Made by a program: the position numbers and the translations under genes. Below are positions 19,593 through 29,771 of a stretch of DNA of 55,769 bases, piece after piece (positions within the stretch are counted from its first letter, which is position 1; the number at the start of each line of letters is the position of its first letter). The notes below the pieces were generated by a model. That model had not been told where the DNA came from and did no database searches. It was given only the letters and a program-made list of their open reading frames with translations. Origin of the DNA: Burkholderiaceae bacterium (GTDB lineage: Bacteria > Pseudomonadota > Gammaproteobacteria > Burkholderiales > Burkholderiaceae_D); the NCBI GenBank assembly GCA_018882935.1, contig VERA01000010.1, positions 1-55,769 on the forward strand. Reading direction: 5' to 3'.

Positions 19593-19627
19593 GCTCAAAA
19601 AACAAAGCCAGGCGCTTGGCCTGGCTT
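19593..19627 (-). terminator. Intrinsic terminator of the rpsM-rplQ (alpha) operon
   Basis: AAGCCAGGC and GCCTGGCTT (19605-19627, 9-base stem, 5-base loop). In the minus-strand RNA the stem is followed by TTGTTTTTTG, a classic rho-independent terminator 25 bases past the rplQ stop. Confidence 0.9.
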
Positions 19628-19651
19628 GATACTGCATGACGCTTAGCAGGT

Positions 19652-20038
19652 TTATTCGGCTGCAACGGCTTCGCTATTGTCTGGACGGTCAACCAGCTCA
19701 ACAAATGCCATCGGTGCATTGTCACCTTGGCGGAATCCCATTTTCAGGATGCGCAGGTAACCGCCATTACGTGCTTTGTAGCGTGGGCCGATTTCTGCAA
19801 ACAGCTTGACCACGATGTCGCGATCGCGCAAACGTGAAAACGCCAAACGCTTATTGGCCAGTGTATCGACTTTGCCGAGCGTGATGATAGGCTCAACAAC
19901 GCGGCGAAGCTCTTTAGCCTTGGGGACCGTTGTCTTGATAGCTTCGTGCTTGAGCAAAGAGACCGTCATATTGCGCAGCATCGCGAGACGATGCGACGAG
20001 GTTCGGTTCAGTTTGCGTAGTCCGTGACGATGACGCAT
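19652..20038 (-). CDS. rplQ: 50S ribosomal protein L17
   Basis: 128 residues starting [17 protein letters not shown], the invariant L17 N-terminus, with the body motif [22 protein letters not shown]17 sits near the exit tunnel of the 50S subunit. Last gene of the alpha operon, 158 bases after rpoA and 25 bases before the terminator. The gap to rpoA holds small alternative hairpins (GCTGGG/CCCAGC and GTCACC/GGTGAC). Confidence 0.98.
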   Translation of the reverse strand: MRHRHGLRKLNRTSSHRLAMLRNMTVSLLKHEAIKTTVPKAKELRRVVEPIITLGKVDTLANKRLAFSRLRDRDIVVKLFAEIGPRYKARNGGYLRILKMGFRQGDNAPMAFVELVDRPDNSEAVAAE

Positions 20039-20196
20039 GGTGATTTCCTTTTACAAGTTTTAATCCAGCTCTTCTATCGACAGCTCTTGCGAGCTTGGCG
20101 CGGGCCGGTGAGATTAATTTAACTACTCAATGTGTTTACTACTCGCATTAACAACATCTTGCTGGGCCGCTGAGTCACCCAGCCCGTGGTGACCGC

Positions 20197-21174
20197 TTAC
20201 TTCTCAAGCCCTACCGGCGGCCAGTTTTCCAGCTTCATACCAAGGGTCAGCCCGCGTGAGGCCAGCACTTCTTTGATCTCGTTGAGCGACTTACGGCCCA
20301 GGTTTGGCGTTTTCAACAATTCATTCTCGCTACGCTGGATCAGATCGCCAATGTAGTAAATGTTCTCGGCCTTGAGGCAGTTGGCCGAGCGTACCGTGAG
20401 TTCGAGATCATCGACCGGACGCAACAGAATCGGATCAACGGTTGGTGCACGCGAAGGCGCTTCGGCCGCTGCTTCAGTACCTTCGAGCGCCGCAAACACA
20501 TTCAACTGATCGACCAGCACACGTGCCGATTGGCGAATCGCCTCTTCCGGAGAAATCACGCCGTTGGTCTCGATGTTCATCACCAGCTTGTCGAGGTCGG
20601 TGCGCTGCTCAACACGCGCAGAATCTACGGTATACGACACACGACGCACGGGAGAGTACGACGCATCAAGAATAATGCGTCCAATCGTCTTGTTCGCATC
20701 TTCTGCCAGACGGCGAACATTACCGGGAACATAGCCACGGCCTTTTTCGACCTTCACCTGCATGTCGATCTTACCGCCTGCGGTGAGATGCGCGATTACA
20801 TGGTCGGGGTTGATCAATTCAACATCGTGCGGCAAATCGATGTCGGAGGCCAGCACGGGGCCCTCACCCTCTTTTTTCAGGCTTAGCGTGACTTCGTCAC
20901 GGCTGTGCAATTTGAATACGACACCCTTCAAGTTGAGAAGAATGTCGACGACATCTTCTTGAACACCGTCAATCGACGAGTACTCGTGCACCACGCCGGC
21001 AATCGTGACCTCCGTCGGCGCATAGCCAACCATGGACGAGAGCAGCACACGGCGCAGCGCATTACCTAGGGTGTGACCGTAGCCACGCTCGAAGGGCTCC
21101 ATCACTACCTTGGCATGGCCAGGGCCGAGATGCTCGACTTCAATAATGCGCGGTTTTAACAGATTGGTTTGCAT
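20197..21174 (-). CDS. rpoA: DNA-directed RNA polymerase subunit alpha
   Basis: 325 residues. The N-terminal dimerisation domain (about 1-230) scaffolds RNA polymerase assembly and begins with [35 protein letters not shown]; the C-terminal domain (about 250-320) contains the helix-hairpin-helix that binds UP elements and activators ([33 protein letters not shown]). Length is normal for betaproteobacteria. Between rpsD and rplQ as in other proteobacteria. Confidence 0.98.
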   Translation of the reverse strand: MQTNLLKPRIIEVEHLGPGHAKVVMEPFERGYGHTLGNALRRVLLSSMVGYAPTEVTIAGVVHEYSSIDGVQEDVVDILLNLKGVVFKLHSRDEVTLSLKKEGEGPVLASDIDLPHDVELINPDHVIAHLTAGGKIDMQVKVEKGRGYVPGNVRRLAEDANKTIGRIILDASYSPVRRVSYTVDSARVEQRTDLDKLVMNIETNGVISPEEAIRQSARVLVDQLNVFAALEGTEAAAEAPSRAPTVDPILLRPVDDLELTVRSANCLKAENIYYIGDLIQRSENELLKTPNLGRKSLNEIKEVLASRGLTLGMKLENWPPVGLEK

Positions 21175-21234
21175 GAATGTCCTTTCAATACCCTCGGCTC
21201 GTTACACCGATAAGGCTGATGGCATATCGAAACA

Positions 21235-21256
21235 CTGCCCACCGAACGGTGGGCAG
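21235..21256. other. Hairpin between rpsD and rpoA
   Basis: CTGCCCACCG-AA-CGGTGGGCAG, a perfect 10-base inverted repeat with only two bases between the arms, placed 9 bases after the rpsD stop. No run of T follows (GTGTTTCG), so it may be a pause, processing or stabilising element instead of a terminator. Confidence 0.6.
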
Positions 21257-21265
21257 CAGGAGAAA

Positions 21266-21889
21266 TTAGCGCGAATACAATTCGACGATCAATGACTCGT
21301 TGACTTCCTGGTTGTAGTCGCTACGGTCTGGCAGGGTCTTGAGCGAACCTTCCATTTTCTTGGCATCGACCGACACCCACATCGGAAATCCCGACTGCTC
21401 GGCCAACGACAGCGCCTCCGCAATACGCACTTGCTTCTTGGCTTTTTCGCGCACAGCGACGACGTCACCGACACGAACCGAGTAAGAAGGAATGTTGACC
21501 ACATGGCCATTGACCACGATAGCTTTGTGCGACACAAGTTGGCGCGCTTCCGCGCGTGTGGACGCAAAGCCTAGGCGATAAACAACATTATCCAGACGCG
21601 ATTCAAGCAACTGCAACAGTGTCTCGCCGGTATTGCCCTTGCGGCGATCAGCCTCGGCGAAATAACGGCGGAATTGGCGTTCAAGAACACCATACATACG
21701 CTTCACCTTCTGCTTTTCACGCAGCTGGTTGCCGTAGTCGGAAGTTCGTGCGCCGGAGGTACGGCCGTGCTGGCCGGGCTTGGAATCTAATTTGCATTTG
21801 GATTCCAGCGAGCGACGAGCACTCTTGAGGAATAGATCAGTGCCTTCACGGCGGGATAGCTTTGCTTTTGGTCCAATGTAACGTGCCAC
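21266..21889 (-). CDS. rpsD: 30S ribosomal protein S4
   Basis: 207 residues, the usual length, from a GTG start at 21889 with AGGA eight bases upstream; the frame continues to 21925 but the family starts with (M)ARYIGPK. S4 nucleates 30S assembly on 16S rRNA and in Escherichia coli represses its own operon. Motifs: [31 protein letters not shown] and the S4 domain [32 protein letters not shown]. Preceded by a 139-base gap with a terminator-like hairpin. Confidence 0.97.
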   Translation of the reverse strand: MARYIGPKAKLSRREGTDLFLKSARRSLESKCKLDSKPGQHGRTSGARTSDYGNQLREKQKVKRMYGVLERQFRRYFAEADRRKGNTGETLLQLLESRLDNVVYRLGFASTRAEARQLVSHKAIVVNGHVVNIPSYSVRVGDVVAVREKAKKQVRIAEALSLAEQSGFPMWVSVDAKKMEGSLKTLPDRSDYNQEVNESLIVELYSR

Positions 21890-21940
21890 GGTATTTCCTC
21901 TACGTTGATGACGCCTCAGGCACAACGCCTTGAAACGCTA

Positions 21941-21963
21941 GTTCGGTCTGCCAGCTACCGAAC
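21941..21963 (-). other. Hairpin in the rpsD leader
   Basis: GTTCGGT and ACCGAAC (7-base stem, 9-base loop) lie between the terminator-like stem after rpsK and the rpsD start. It is in the right place for a leader structure controlling rpsD translation. Confidence 0.45.
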
Positions 21964-21971
21964 GGTGGTCT

Positions 21972-22001
21972 TAGAACAAAACCCGCCGGTTCGCGGCGGG
22001 T
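21972..22001 (-). terminator. Terminator-like hairpin between rpsK and rpsD
   Basis: CCCGCCG (21982-21988) pairs with CGGCGGG (21994-22000), extended by an A-T pair, with a 5-base loop; the minus-strand RNA continues with TTTTGTTCT. This has every feature of an intrinsic terminator although it lies inside the alpha operon, so it is probably an attenuator with partial read-through. Confidence 0.75.
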
Positions 22002-22028
22002 CAAGGTCGACAATCGCGACGTCGTAAC

Positions 22029-22430
22029 TTAGATACGGCGGCGCTTCGGTGGACGGCAACCGTTATGCGGTACCGGTGTGACGTCCTGAATTTGCGTGAT
22101 CTTGATGCCCAGGCTGTTCAGCGCACGCACTGCGGATTCGCGCCCGGGACCGGGGCCCTTGATGCGTACCTCCAGATTTTTGACGCCACATTCGATGGCC
22201 ACTTTACCGGCCGCTTCGGCCGCTACCTGGGCAGCAAATGGCGTGGACTTGCGTGAGCCCTTGAAACCAGCACCACCCGAGGTTGCCCATGACAGCGCAT
22301 TGCCCTGCCGGTCGGTAATGGTGATGATGGTGTTGTTGAATGAGGCGTGAACGTGCGCAATGCCCTCCGCGACATTCTTCTTTACCTTCTTGCGAACGCG
22401 CGACGCTGCGTTATTCGGTGCTTTTGCCAT
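22029..22430 (-). CDS. rpsK: 30S ribosomal protein S11
   Basis: 133 residues with the S11 core [40 protein letters not shown] and the C-terminal [18 protein letters not shown]11 lines the mRNA exit path of the 30S platform. Follows rpsM by 27 bases; separated from rpsD by 139 bases containing an intrinsic terminator-like stem. Confidence 0.98.
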   Translation of the reverse strand: MAKAPNNAASRVRKKVKKNVAEGIAHVHASFNNTIITITDRQGNALSWATSGGAGFKGSRKSTPFAAQVAAEAAGKVAIECGVKNLEVRIKGPGPGRESAVRALNSLGIKITQIQDVTPVPHNGCRPPKRRRI

Positions 22431-22457
22431 GGTGATGTCCTTGTGTCCGCAACGGGA

Positions 22458-22823
22458 TTACTTCTTCAGCGCTTGCGCTGCTTTACGTGGGCCTTTGCGC
22501 GTGCGTGCATTGGTACGGGTACGCTGACCACGCACCGGCAGGCCTTTGCGATGGCGCAAGCCGCGATAGCAGCCAAGATCCATCAGGCGCTTGATGTTCA
22601 TCGACACTTCACGTCGGAGGTCGCCCTCGACGATGAATTTACCGATCTCATCGCGCAGCTTCTCGAGCTCGCTATCGTCGAGATCTTTGACTTTTTTGGT
22701 GGTAGGTACGCCCGTGTTCGCGCAGATTAACTCAGCGCGCGGACGGCCAATACCGAAAACGGCGGTTAGGCCGATCACGGTGTGCTGGTGGTTGGGAATA
22801 TTGACCCCTGCAATACGTGCCAT
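22458..22823 (-). CDS. rpsM: 30S ribosomal protein S13
   Basis: 121 residues beginning [19 protein letters not shown], with the conserved tail [25 protein letters not shown] that contacts tRNA in the P site. First gene of the alpha group, 27 bases after rpmJ. Confidence 0.98.
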   Translation of the reverse strand: MARIAGVNIPNHQHTVIGLTAVFGIGRPRAELICANTGVPTTKKVKDLDDSELEKLRDEIGKFIVEGDLRREVSMNIKRLMDLGCYRGLRHRKGLPVRGQRTRTNARTRKGPRKAAQALKK

Positions 22824-22850
22824 GCGTTGTCCCTCGATCGCTAAGCTTGA

Positions 22851-22964
22851 TTAACCTTGGCGCTGCTTGTGACGCGGTTCGGTACAAATAACGCGAACAA
22901 CGCCTTTGCGCTTGATGATCTTGCACTTACGGCAGATCCGTTTTACTGATGCGAGCACTTTCAT
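22851..22964 (-). CDS. rpmJ: 50S ribosomal protein L36
   Basis: 37 residues ([20 protein letters not shown] and on), the zinc-ribbon form with ligands Cys11, Cys14, Cys27 and His32. L36 stabilises 23S rRNA near the peptidyl transferase centre. Between infA (42-base gap) and rpsM, the usual betaproteobacterial order. Confidence 0.96.
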   Translation of the reverse strand: MKVLASVKRICRKCKIIKRKGVVRVICTEPRHKQRQG

Positions 22965-23006
22965 ATTTGCCCTCTTCTTTCTATCTTTCGATAACTGGTA
23001 CGACGA

Positions 23007-23225
23007 TTACTTGGTTCTGAAAACAATTCGTGCTCTGCTTAGGTCATACGGCGTTAATTCAACCGTCACTTTGTCACCTGGCAGAATACGGATGTAATTC
23101 ATTCTCATTTTTCCGGAGATGTGTCCAAGAACGACATGGCCATTTTCAAGCTTCACCCTGAAGGTCGCATTAGGAAGATTTTCAAGAATCTCCCCCTGCA
23201 TTTGAATCACGTCGTCTTTGGACAT
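23007..23225 (-). CDS. infA: Translation initiation factor IF-1
   Basis: 72 residues, a single OB-fold ([20 protein letters not shown] start; motifs [29 protein letters not shown] and [15 protein letters not shown]). IF-1 blocks the 30S A site during initiation. Lies inside the ribosomal cluster between secY and rpmJ, as in Burkholderiales. Confidence 0.98.
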   Translation of the reverse strand: MSKDDVIQMQGEILENLPNATFRVKLENGHVVLGHISGKMRMNYIRILPGDKVTVELTPYDLSRARIVFRTK

Positions 23226-23247
23226 ATAAGCCGTCTATTCCTCTCGC

Positions 23248-24579
23248 TCAACGGGTGGGAATCCCACCCTTGAAGTTCGCTTTTCGCAGCAATGATTCAT
23301 ATTGCTGCGACATTACATAGTTTTGTACCTGCGCCATGAAATCCATGGTCACCACCACAATAATCAGCAGTGACGTGCCGCCAAAGTAAAACGGAACGTT
23401 CCAGCGCGCGATCAGAAACTCCGGTAACAAACAAATCACGGTGATGTACACCGCACCAGCCAGCGTGAGTCTGGTCAGGATTTTGTCGATATAGCGACTG
23501 GTCTGCTCACCTGGGCGAATGCCCGGAACAAACGCACCGCTTTTCTTGAGGTTATCTGCGGTCTCTTTGCTGTTAAACACCAACGCGGTGTAGAAGAAGC
23601 AGAAAAACACAATCGCCGCGGCGTACAACAACGCATGAATCGGCTCACCTGGCGCCAGTGAAGCAGCCAAATCTTTCAGGAAACGCACCACGCCGCTGCT
23701 GGTGTCGCCGGTGGTAAACCAACTGGTAATCGTCGCCGGAAACAAAATAATTGATGATGCAAAGATCGGTGGAATCACACCGGCCATGTTCAGCTTGAGT
23801 GGCAAGTGGCTGCTCTGACCGCCGTACACCTTGTTACCGACCTGGCGCTTCGCGTAGTTCACCAAAATTTTTCGCTGACCACGCTCAATGAAAACAACTG
23901 CATAGGTTACCAGCGCAACCAGCACACAAATCACGATGGCTGTCAGCGCGTTCATGGAGCCGGTGCGTACCAACTCGAACAATCCGCCGATCGCGCTCGG
24001 CAAGCCGGCAGCGATGCCCGCAAAAATAATGATGGAGATACCGTTGCCTAATCCGCGCTCAGTAATCTGCTCACCCAACCACATCAAAAACATCGTGCCG
24101 GTCACCAGCGTCACAACTGTAGTGAAACGAAACGCGAGGCCAGGATCGATCACCAGCCCCGCTTGCGCCTCGAGAGCAACTGCGATGCCCAGCGCCTGAA
24201 AAGTTGCCAACAGCAGCGTTCCGTAACGCGTGTACTGCGTAATCTTGCGACGCCCTGATTCACCTTCTTTTTTCAAGGCCTCAAGCTGCGGCGACACAAC
24301 GGTCAGTAGCTGCATGATGATCGACGCCGAGATGTAGGGCATGATCCCGAGCGCAAAGATCGTAAAGCGCGACAGAGCGCCGCCGGAAAACATATTGAAC
24401 ATCCCGAGGATGCCACCACGGTTCTGATTAAACAGCGCTTCTAGCTGCACTGGATCGATTCCAGGTACAGGAATATGCGCACCGATCCTGAAGACGATAA
24501 GCGCACCCAACAAGAACCAGAGACGGCCCCAAGGGAAGCCGCTCGTCGAGCTCTTTGCAGATTTGGATGCGGTTGCCAC
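23248..24579 (-). CDS. secY: Protein translocase subunit SecY
   Basis: 443 residues, ten transmembrane helices; the channel of the Sec translocon. Typical motifs: [13 protein letters not shown] in the first helix region, [15 protein letters not shown] for the plug, [32 protein letters not shown], and [20 protein letters not shown]. Start is GTG at 24579. Located between rplO and infA at the end of the spc group. Confidence 0.97.
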   Translation of the reverse strand: MATASKSAKSSTSGFPWGRLWFLLGALIVFRIGAHIPVPGIDPVQLEALFNQNRGGILGMFNMFSGGALSRFTIFALGIMPYISASIIMQLLTVVSPQLEALKKEGESGRRKITQYTRYGTLLLATFQALGIAVALEAQAGLVIDPGLAFRFTTVVTLVTGTMFLMWLGEQITERGLGNGISIIIFAGIAAGLPSAIGGLFELVRTGSMNALTAIVICVLVALVTYAVVFIERGQRKILVNYAKRQVGNKVYGGQSSHLPLKLNMAGVIPPIFASSIILFPATITSWFTTGDTSSGVVRFLKDLAASLAPGEPIHALLYAAAIVFFCFFYTALVFNSKETADNLKKSGAFVPGIRPGEQTSRYIDKILTRLTLAGAVYITVICLLPEFLIARWNVPFYFGGTSLLIIVVVTMDFMAQVQNYVMSQQYESLLRKANFKGGIPTR

Positions 24580-24598
24580 GTGTGTCGTTGCCTAACGC

Positions 24599-25030
24599 TT
24601 ACTCTACCGAGCCGCCGGCTGCTTCGATGGCCGCTTTGGCGCCAGCGGTGACGATCACGCCCTTGAGGGTCAGTTTCTTACTGACCTCACCGGCTTTGAT
24701 CACGCGCACGGTGCGTGCCAGCTCGGGTACCAGCCCTGCTTGCTTGAGCGCCAGCATGTCGATTTGATCGACCGGCAGCTTCGCCAGGTCACCCAGACGA
24801 ACTTGCGCTTTAAACGGCTTCGAGGGTGATTTGAACCCGCGCTTCGGCAGTCGGCGGTGCAGGGGCATTTGGCCGCCTTCAAAACCCACTTTGTGGAAAC
24901 CACCCGCGCGAGATTTTTGGCCCTTGTGTCCACGACCCGCGGTCTTGCCCAGGCCCGATCCGATGCCGCGACCCACGCGGCGCTTCGCATGCTTGGCACC
25001 CGCTGCAGGCTGAATAGTATTAAGTTGCAT
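24599..25030 (-). CDS. rplO: 50S ribosomal protein L15
   Basis: 143 residues starting [26 protein letters not shown] is six bases before the ATG at 25030 and only three before an ATG one codon earlier, so the second is chosen. The Gly/Arg/Lys-rich N-terminus ([20 protein letters not shown]) threads into 23S rRNA. Confidence 0.96.
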   Translation of the reverse strand: MQLNTIQPAAGAKHAKRRVGRGIGSGLGKTAGRGHKGQKSRAGGFHKVGFEGGQMPLHRRLPKRGFKSPSKPFKAQVRLGDLAKLPVDQIDMLALKQAGLVPELARTVRVIKAGEVSKKLTLKGVIVTAGAKAAIEAAGGSVE

Positions 25031-25055
25031 CATGTTCTCCGTTCGTCAGCGATGC

Positions 25056-25235
25056 TCAGGACACCACTTTGACGAGATAAGCGACCTTGTTGATCATGCC
25101 GCGCACCGCCGGCGTGTCTTCAAGCTCTCGCTCCGAATTGAGTCGGCGCAGACCGAGACCACGCACAGTCGCACGGTGCGACTGCTTGGTGCCGATCAGG
25201 CCCTTCACCAGCTTCACTTTGATCGTGTTTGCCAT
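25056..25235 (-). CDS. rpmD: 50S ribosomal protein L30
   Basis: 59 residues starting [20 protein letters not shown], with GAGG nine bases before the ATG at 25235; a longer frame to 25289 overlaps rpsE and is not used. Motif [24 protein letters not shown] is typical of L30. Confidence 0.97.
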   Translation of the reverse strand: MANTIKVKLVKGLIGTKQSHRATVRGLGLRRLNSERELEDTPAVRGMINKVAYLVKVVS

Positions 25236-25245
25236 CGCTCTCACC

Positions 25246-25764
25246 TCAGCCCAAGATTTCTTCGACCGTCTTGCCACGCTTGGCAGCAATCTCGGACGGG
25301 GTGCTCATCTTCGCCAGACCATCCAGCGTCGCGCGAACCATGTTGTAAGGGTTGGTCGATCCGTGTGATTTAGCAACCACGTTGGTGACACCCATCACTT
25401 CGAAAATCGCGCGCATTGGGCCACCCGCAATCACGCCGGTACCTTCTTTTGCGGGGATCATCATGACTGACGATGCGCCATGACGGCCATGCACCATGTG
25501 CTGCAGTGTGCCGTTTTTCAGGCTGACTTTGATCATCTTGCGGCGCGCCTCTTCCATCGCCTTTTGCACCGCGACAGGCACTTCCTTGGACTTGCCCTTG
25601 CCCATGCCAATGCGGCCATCACCATCACCGACCACAGCCAGTGCGGCAAAGCCCATGATGCGACCGCCCTTGACAACTTTGGTGACGCGATTGACCGCAA
25701 TCATCTTCTCGCGCATGCCGTCATCGGGCTTGTCGCTTTGCATTTTCTGCTGCATTTTTGCCAT
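25246..25764 (-). CDS. rpsE: 30S ribosomal protein S5
   Basis: 172 residues. Double-stranded RNA-binding domain ([43 protein letters not shown]) and the C-terminal [30 protein letters not shown]5 contributes to decoding accuracy and mRNA unwinding at the 30S entry. Confidence 0.98.
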   Translation of the reverse strand: MAKMQQKMQSDKPDDGMREKMIAVNRVTKVVKGGRIMGFAALAVVGDGDGRIGMGKGKSKEVPVAVQKAMEEARRKMIKVSLKNGTLQHMVHGRHGASSVMMIPAKEGTGVIAGGPMRAIFEVMGVTNVVAKSHGSTNPYNMVRATLDGLAKMSTPSEIAAKRGKTVEEILG

Positions 25765-25776
25765 GGTGAGTATTCC

Positions 25777-26139
25777 TTAGAACTTCAGGCCAGCTTCGCG
25801 CGCGGCGTCGGCAACTGCCTTGACGCGGCCGTGATAGCGAAAACCAGCACGATCAAACGCAACGGTATCGATACCAGCCTTGAGCGCTTTCTCTGCGACT
25901 CGCTTGCCAACCATTGCCGCAGCTGATGCATTTCCACCCTTACCGGATTGGCCAGCCAGAACTGCGCGGACCTCTGCCTCGGCGGTTGAAGCAGATGCCA
26001 ACACCTTAGCGTCAGGCGCATAGATGGTGGCGTAGATATGCATATTGGTACGATGCACCGACAGCCGATTGACTTTCAGCTCCGCGATCTTGGCACGCGT
26101 TTGGCGTGCTCTGCGCAGGCGGGATGCTTTCTTGTCCAT
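25777..26139 (-). CDS. rplR: 50S ribosomal protein L18
   Basis: 120 residues starting [21 protein letters not shown], with the 5S rRNA-binding core [27 protein letters not shown] and end motif [27 protein letters not shown]18 anchors 5S rRNA in the central protuberance. Confidence 0.98.
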   Translation of the reverse strand: MDKKASRLRRARQTRAKIAELKVNRLSVHRTNMHIYATIYAPDAKVLASASTAEAEVRAVLAGQSGKGGNASAAAMVGKRVAEKALKAGIDTVAFDRAGFRYHGRVKAVADAAREAGLKF

Positions 26140-26148
26140 ATTCAGCCC

Positions 26149-26682
26149 TTACTTCTTCTTGGTTTCTTTGATGATGACGACCTCGTCCGCATAACGGACG
26201 CCCTTGCCCTTGTAGGGCTCCGGACTACGGTAGGCACGCACCTCGGCCGCAACTTGACCCACCTTTTGCCGATCGATACCTTTGATCAGGATTTCTGTTT
26301 GGGTTGGCGTTTCGCATTTCACGCCCTCTGGCATCTGGTGCACGATAGGATGCGAAAAACCCAGCGACAAGTTCAGTTTGTCGCCCTGTGCTTGCGCGCG
26401 GTAACCCACGCCAACGAGCGACAGCTTCTTTTCGAAACCCTGCGACACACCTACCACCATGTTGTTGACCAGCGCGCGTACCGTGCCAGACATGGCCACC
26501 GCTTCACGCGACTCGTCAGCAGGTACAAACGTCAACGTATTGTTTTCGTTGCTGATGATGACCTGACCAGTCAAGGGCAACGACAGCGTCCCCTGGGGGC
26601 CCTTGACCGAGATTTTTTCGGCACTGATGGTTACTTCAACTCCCGCAGCAAGCGAGATCGGCATTTTGGCTACTCGAGACAT
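26149..26682 (-). CDS. rplF: 50S ribosomal protein L6
   Basis: 177 residues from the ATG at 26682 ([17 protein letters not shown]), preceded by GGGGGAAGC; the frame extends 10 codons further but into the end of rpsH. Two tandem L6 domains; C-terminal [26 protein letters not shown] is diagnostic. Lies near the factor-binding site of the 50S subunit. Confidence 0.97.
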   Translation of the reverse strand: MSRVAKMPISLAAGVEVTISAEKISVKGPQGTLSLPLTGQVIISNENNTLTFVPADESREAVAMSGTVRALVNNMVVGVSQGFEKKLSLVGVGYRAQAQGDKLNLSLGFSHPIVHQMPEGVKCETPTQTEILIKGIDRQKVGQVAAEVRAYRSPEPYKGKGVRYADEVVIIKETKKK

Positions 26683-26696
26683 CGTGCTTCCCCCTA

Positions 26697-27092
26697 TCAA
26701 GCGACGTAGCAAAGAATCTCGCCACCCGTGCCAGTAGCACGCGCCTTGCGGTCGGTCATCACGCCCTTGGGCGTTGATACGATGGTTACCCCCAGACCGT
26801 TCAAGACGGTTGGGATCTCGGATTTACCTTTGTAGACACGCAGGCCAGGTCGTGACACACGCTCGATGCGCTCGATCACAGGACGTCCAGCGTAATACTT
26901 CAGCTCGATCGACAGGGTCGCCTTGCCTGCATCTTCTGCAACAGCGTAGCTCTCGATATATCCCTCGTCCTTCAGCACGCGGGCAATCGCCACCTTCAAT
27001 TTTGATGATGGCATCGCGACAGCCGTCTTGTTCACGCTTTGCGCGTTGCGGATACGGGTAAGCATATCGGCGATAGGATCGCTCATACTCAT
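26697..27092 (-). CDS. rpsH: 30S ribosomal protein S8
   Basis: 131 residues starting [18 protein letters not shown], with AGGAG nine bases upstream. C-terminal motif [36 protein letters not shown] is the S8 rRNA-binding end. In Escherichia coli S8 represses the spc operon. Confidence 0.98.
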   Translation of the reverse strand: MSMSDPIADMLTRIRNAQSVNKTAVAMPSSKLKVAIARVLKDEGYIESYAVAEDAGKATLSIELKYYAGRPVIERIERVSRPGLRVYKGKSEIPTVLNGLGVTIVSTPKGVMTDRKARATGTGGEILCYVA

Positions 27093-27107
27093 AAGATCGT
27101 TCTCCTA

Positions 27108-27413
27108 TTACCAGCTGGCTTTGGTCATGCCCGGAATCTCGCCACGCATGGCGATCTCTCTGAGCTTGGTGCGGCCAAGGCCAAATTTGCGGAAAGTACC
27201 GCGCGGACGGCCCGTCAGGGCGCAACGGTTACGCTGACGGCTGGGTGCCGAGTTGCGCGGCAAAGACTGCAGCTTCAGACGAGCCTCGTAGCGCTCTTCG
27301 TCTGATTTTGACGAGTCTTCGATGATGGCCTTCAGCTCTGCGCGCTTGGCAGCATATTTCTTTACCAGCGCGGCACGCTTCTGTTCACGGTTAATCAGTG
27401 CCAGTTTTGCCAT
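27108..27413 (-). CDS. rpsN: 30S ribosomal protein S14
   Basis: 101 residues ([20 protein letters not shown]). This is the long, zinc-free (C-minus) S14 form: the segment [29 protein letters not shown] has no CXXC pairs. Binds 16S rRNA in the 30S head. Confidence 0.98.
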   Translation of the reverse strand: MAKLALINREQKRAALVKKYAAKRAELKAIIEDSSKSDEERYEARLKLQSLPRNSAPSRQRNRCALTGRPRGTFRKFGLGRTKLREIAMRGEIPGMTKASW

Positions 27414-27420
27414 GGCAGCC

Positions 27421-27960
27421 TCAGTTTCTGAACGGGAATTTAAATGCGGCGAGAAGCGCTTTCGCTTCTTCGTCGGTCTTGGCGGTAGTGGTAATGCTGA
27501 TGTTCATACCACGTAGCGCGTCAATCTTGTCGTACTCAATCTCGGGGAAAATAATCTGCTCTTTCACGCCGATGTTGTAGTTACCACGGCCGTCGAAAGC
27601 CTTGCCCGACACGCCACGGAAGTCACGCACGCGCGGAAACGCAATGGTGACCAATCGATCCAGGAATTCATACATGCGAGCGCCACGCAGCGTGACCATG
27701 CAACCGATCGGATAGCCTTCGCGGATCTTGAAACCAGCGATCGCCTTGCGAGCCTTGGTGATTACCGGCTTTTGACCAGCGATCTTGGTCATGTCGCCAA
27801 CCGCGTGTTCAACGATTTTTTTATCGGCAACCGCCTCACCGAGGCCCATGTTCAGCGTGATTTTGGTCAGACGCGGAACTTGCATGCGCGACTTGTAGCC
27901 AAATTTTGCGGTCAGCGCCGCAACGATTTCTTTTTCGTAGGTTTGTTGTAGACGCGCCAT
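27421..27960 (-). CDS. rplE: 50S ribosomal protein L5
   Basis: 179 residues; core motifs [38 protein letters not shown] and [29 protein letters not shown]5 binds 5S rRNA and contacts P-site tRNA. Two bases separate it from rplX. Confidence 0.98.
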   Translation of the reverse strand: MARLQQTYEKEIVAALTAKFGYKSRMQVPRLTKITLNMGLGEAVADKKIVEHAVGDMTKIAGQKPVITKARKAIAGFKIREGYPIGCMVTLRGARMYEFLDRLVTIAFPRVRDFRGVSGKAFDGRGNYNIGVKEQIIFPEIEYDKIDALRGMNISITTTAKTDEEAKALLAAFKFPFRN

Positions 27961-27962
27961 GA

Positions 27963-28277
27963 TTACACCTTCACCGCTTCGCCAGTCGACTTGTAAACGC
28001 GAATGCGCTTACCGTCGATAAGCTTTACCCCGACTCGATCAGCCTTGCCGGTTGCCGCATTAAACAAAGCGACGTTCGAGACATGAATTGGCATCAGTTT
28101 GTCTACGATGCCTCCGGTTGCACCCGTCATCGGATTAGGCTTGACAGCCTTTTTTGCGATGTTCACACCGTCAACAACGATGTGCTGGGCATCGACGCGT
28201 TGCTGAACCACGCCGCGTTTTCCCTTATCTTTTCCGGTCAGGACGATGACTTCGTCACCTTTACGAATTTTTTCCAT
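27963..28277 (-). CDS. rplX: 50S ribosomal protein L24
   Basis: 104 residues. KOW domain at the start ([22 protein letters not shown]), followed by [25 protein letters not shown]24 initiates 50S assembly at the tunnel exit. Confidence 0.98.
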   Translation of the reverse strand: MEKIRKGDEVIVLTGKDKGKRGVVQQRVDAQHIVVDGVNIAKKAVKPNPMTGATGGIVDKLMPIHVSNVALFNAATGKADRVGVKLIDGKRIRVYKSTGEAVKV

Positions 28278-28286
28278 GGCGACCTC

Positions 28287-28655
28287 TTACAGAACTTCAG
28301 GAGCGAGCGACACGATCTTCATGAAACGCTCACTACGCAGTTCGCGCGTAACCGGCCCGAAAATACGTGTGCCGATTGGCTCGAGCTTGGCGTTCAGAAG
28401 CACGGCGGCATTGCCGTCGAAACGAATCAACGAGCCATCCTGGCGACGAACACCCTTGGCAGTTCTCACCACCACGGCGTTGTAGATTTCGCCTTTTTTC
28501 ACGCGGCCACGCGGCGCGGCACGCTTCACAGTGACCTTAATCAGGTCGCCAATGCCCGCATAGCGGCGCTTGGACCCGCCCATCACCTTGATGCACAAGA
28601 CTTCTTGCGCACCCGTGTTGTCGGCTACGTCGAGCCGGCTTTCAGTCTGGATCAT
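28287..28655 (-). CDS. rplN: 50S ribosomal protein L14
   Basis: 122 residues from the ATG at 28655 ([19 protein letters not shown]); the frame is open 17 codons further but that leader is not part of L14. Motif [35 protein letters not shown] is diagnostic. First gene after a 218-base gap holding a likely promoter. Confidence 0.98.
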   Translation of the reverse strand: MIQTESRLDVADNTGAQEVLCIKVMGGSKRRYAGIGDLIKVTVKRAAPRGRVKKGEIYNAVVVRTAKGVRRQDGSLIRFDGNAAVLLNAKLEPIGTRIFGPVTRELRSERFMKIVSLAPEVL

Positions 28656-28840
28656 GATTTTTCTTTCCCAACTTAATCCGATGCGAACACAGGCTGCATT
28701 CGTCAACGGTCAGTCTTGGTCCCGCCGGAGTCGCCGCTTTCACGGTAACGCCGATTGGGTTGATAAAGTGCTACGTTTTTACTTCGATTCGCTTAAGCTT
28801 TTTGCCGGCGAACTCCCGCGGTGTTTGCGGGAAGCCCGAC

Positions 28841-28870
28841 ATTATGCCTCAACACAACGCTTCAGCGCAA
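28841..28870 (-). promoter_or_regulatory. Likely internal promoter for the rplN-secY group
   Basis: On the minus strand TTGCGC (28865-28870), an 18-base spacer and CATAAT (28841-28846) sit right after the rpsQ stop, 186 bases before the rplN start. The remaining gap to 28656 has no open frame I can support; it contains a CCCGC-AAACAC-GCGGG hairpin at about 28814-28831. Confidence 0.45.
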
Positions 28871-28873
28871 GCC

Positions 28874-29149
28874 TCACACAGTTTGAGCAGTCTGCACCAC
28901 TCGTGTCACGGTCCAAGCTTTAGTCTTGGAGATCGGGCGCCCTTCCTGAATCTCGACCGTGTCGCCCGTCTTGGCAACATTACCTTCGTCGTGCGCGTGG
29001 TACTTGTTGGAACGAACGATGATCTTTCCGTATAGCGGGTGACGAACACGACGCTCGATCATGACCGTCACGGTCTTGTCCATCTTGTCCGATACTACGG
29101 TGCCGACCAAGGTCCGCTTCAGCGATTTCTTTTCTGCAGTCGCATTCAT
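28874..29149 (-). CDS. rpsQ: 30S ribosomal protein S17
   Basis: 91 residues; OB-fold with [34 protein letters not shown] and the loop [14 protein letters not shown]17 binds helix 11 of 16S rRNA. Abuts rpmC with no gap and ends the first half of the S10 group. Confidence 0.98.
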   Translation of the reverse strand: MNATAEKKSLKRTLVGTVVSDKMDKTVTVMIERRVRHPLYGKIIVRSNKYHAHDEGNVAKTGDTVEIQEGRPISKTKAWTVTRVVQTAQTV

Positions 29150-29338
29150 TTAGGCGTCCTTTTGATTGAGCACGGTCTTCACGCGTGCAATATCGCGGCG
29201 CACTTTTTTCAGCTGCGCAGTGTTGCTCAGCTGCTGAGTCGCGATCTGCATACGCAAACCGAATTGAGCTTTCAGCAATTCGTTTAGCTCTTTCTTGAGC
29301 GCGGGCTCGTCTTTGCCGCGAAGTTCAGATGCTTTCAT
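29150..29338 (-). CDS. rpmC: 50S ribosomal protein L29
   Basis: 62 residues, two-helix protein ([47 protein letters not shown]). L29 sits by the tunnel exit near the SRP and trigger factor docking site. Confidence 0.97.
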   Translation of the reverse strand: MKASELRGKDEPALKKELNELLKAQFGLRMQIATQQLSNTAQLKKVRRDIARVKTVLNQKDA

Positions 29339-29349
29339 GTCTTGCTCCC

Positions 29350-29769
29350 TTATTGGCCAACTTGGCGCACGACAAATGTGGTCTGCAGCGGAAGCTTGGC
29401 AGCCGCCAAACGGAACGCCTCACGCGCCAACTCTTCACCAACACCATCCATTTCGTACAGCACTTTGCCCGGACGAATCTCGGCAACGTAGTACTCGGGA
29501 CTACCTTTACCATTACCCATACGAACTTCGGCGGGCTTTTGCGAGATTGGCTTGTCAGGGAAGATACGAATCCAGATGCGACCACCGCGCTTGATGTGAC
29601 GCGTCATTGCACGACGAGCTGATTCGATTTGACGCGCGGTCAGACGACCACGACCAACTGCTTTCAGACCGAACTCGCCAAAAGAAACTGACGTACCGCT
29701 CTCATGGGAAATGCCGCGATTACGGCCTTTCTGTTCTTTACGATATTTTCTGCGTGCTGGTTGCAGCAT
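29350..29769 (-). CDS. rplP: 50S ribosomal protein L16
   Basis: 139 residues starting [19 protein letters not shown]; motifs [34 protein letters not shown] and [37 protein letters not shown]16 contacts A-site tRNA. Starts 2 bases after rpsC. Confidence 0.98.
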   Translation of the reverse strand: MLQPARRKYRKEQKGRNRGISHESGTSVSFGEFGLKAVGRGRLTARQIESARRAMTRHIKRGGRIWIRIFPDKPISQKPAEVRMGNGKGSPEYYVAEIRPGKVLYEMDGVGEELAREAFRLAAAKLPLQTTFVVRQVGQ

Positions 29770-29771
29770 AT

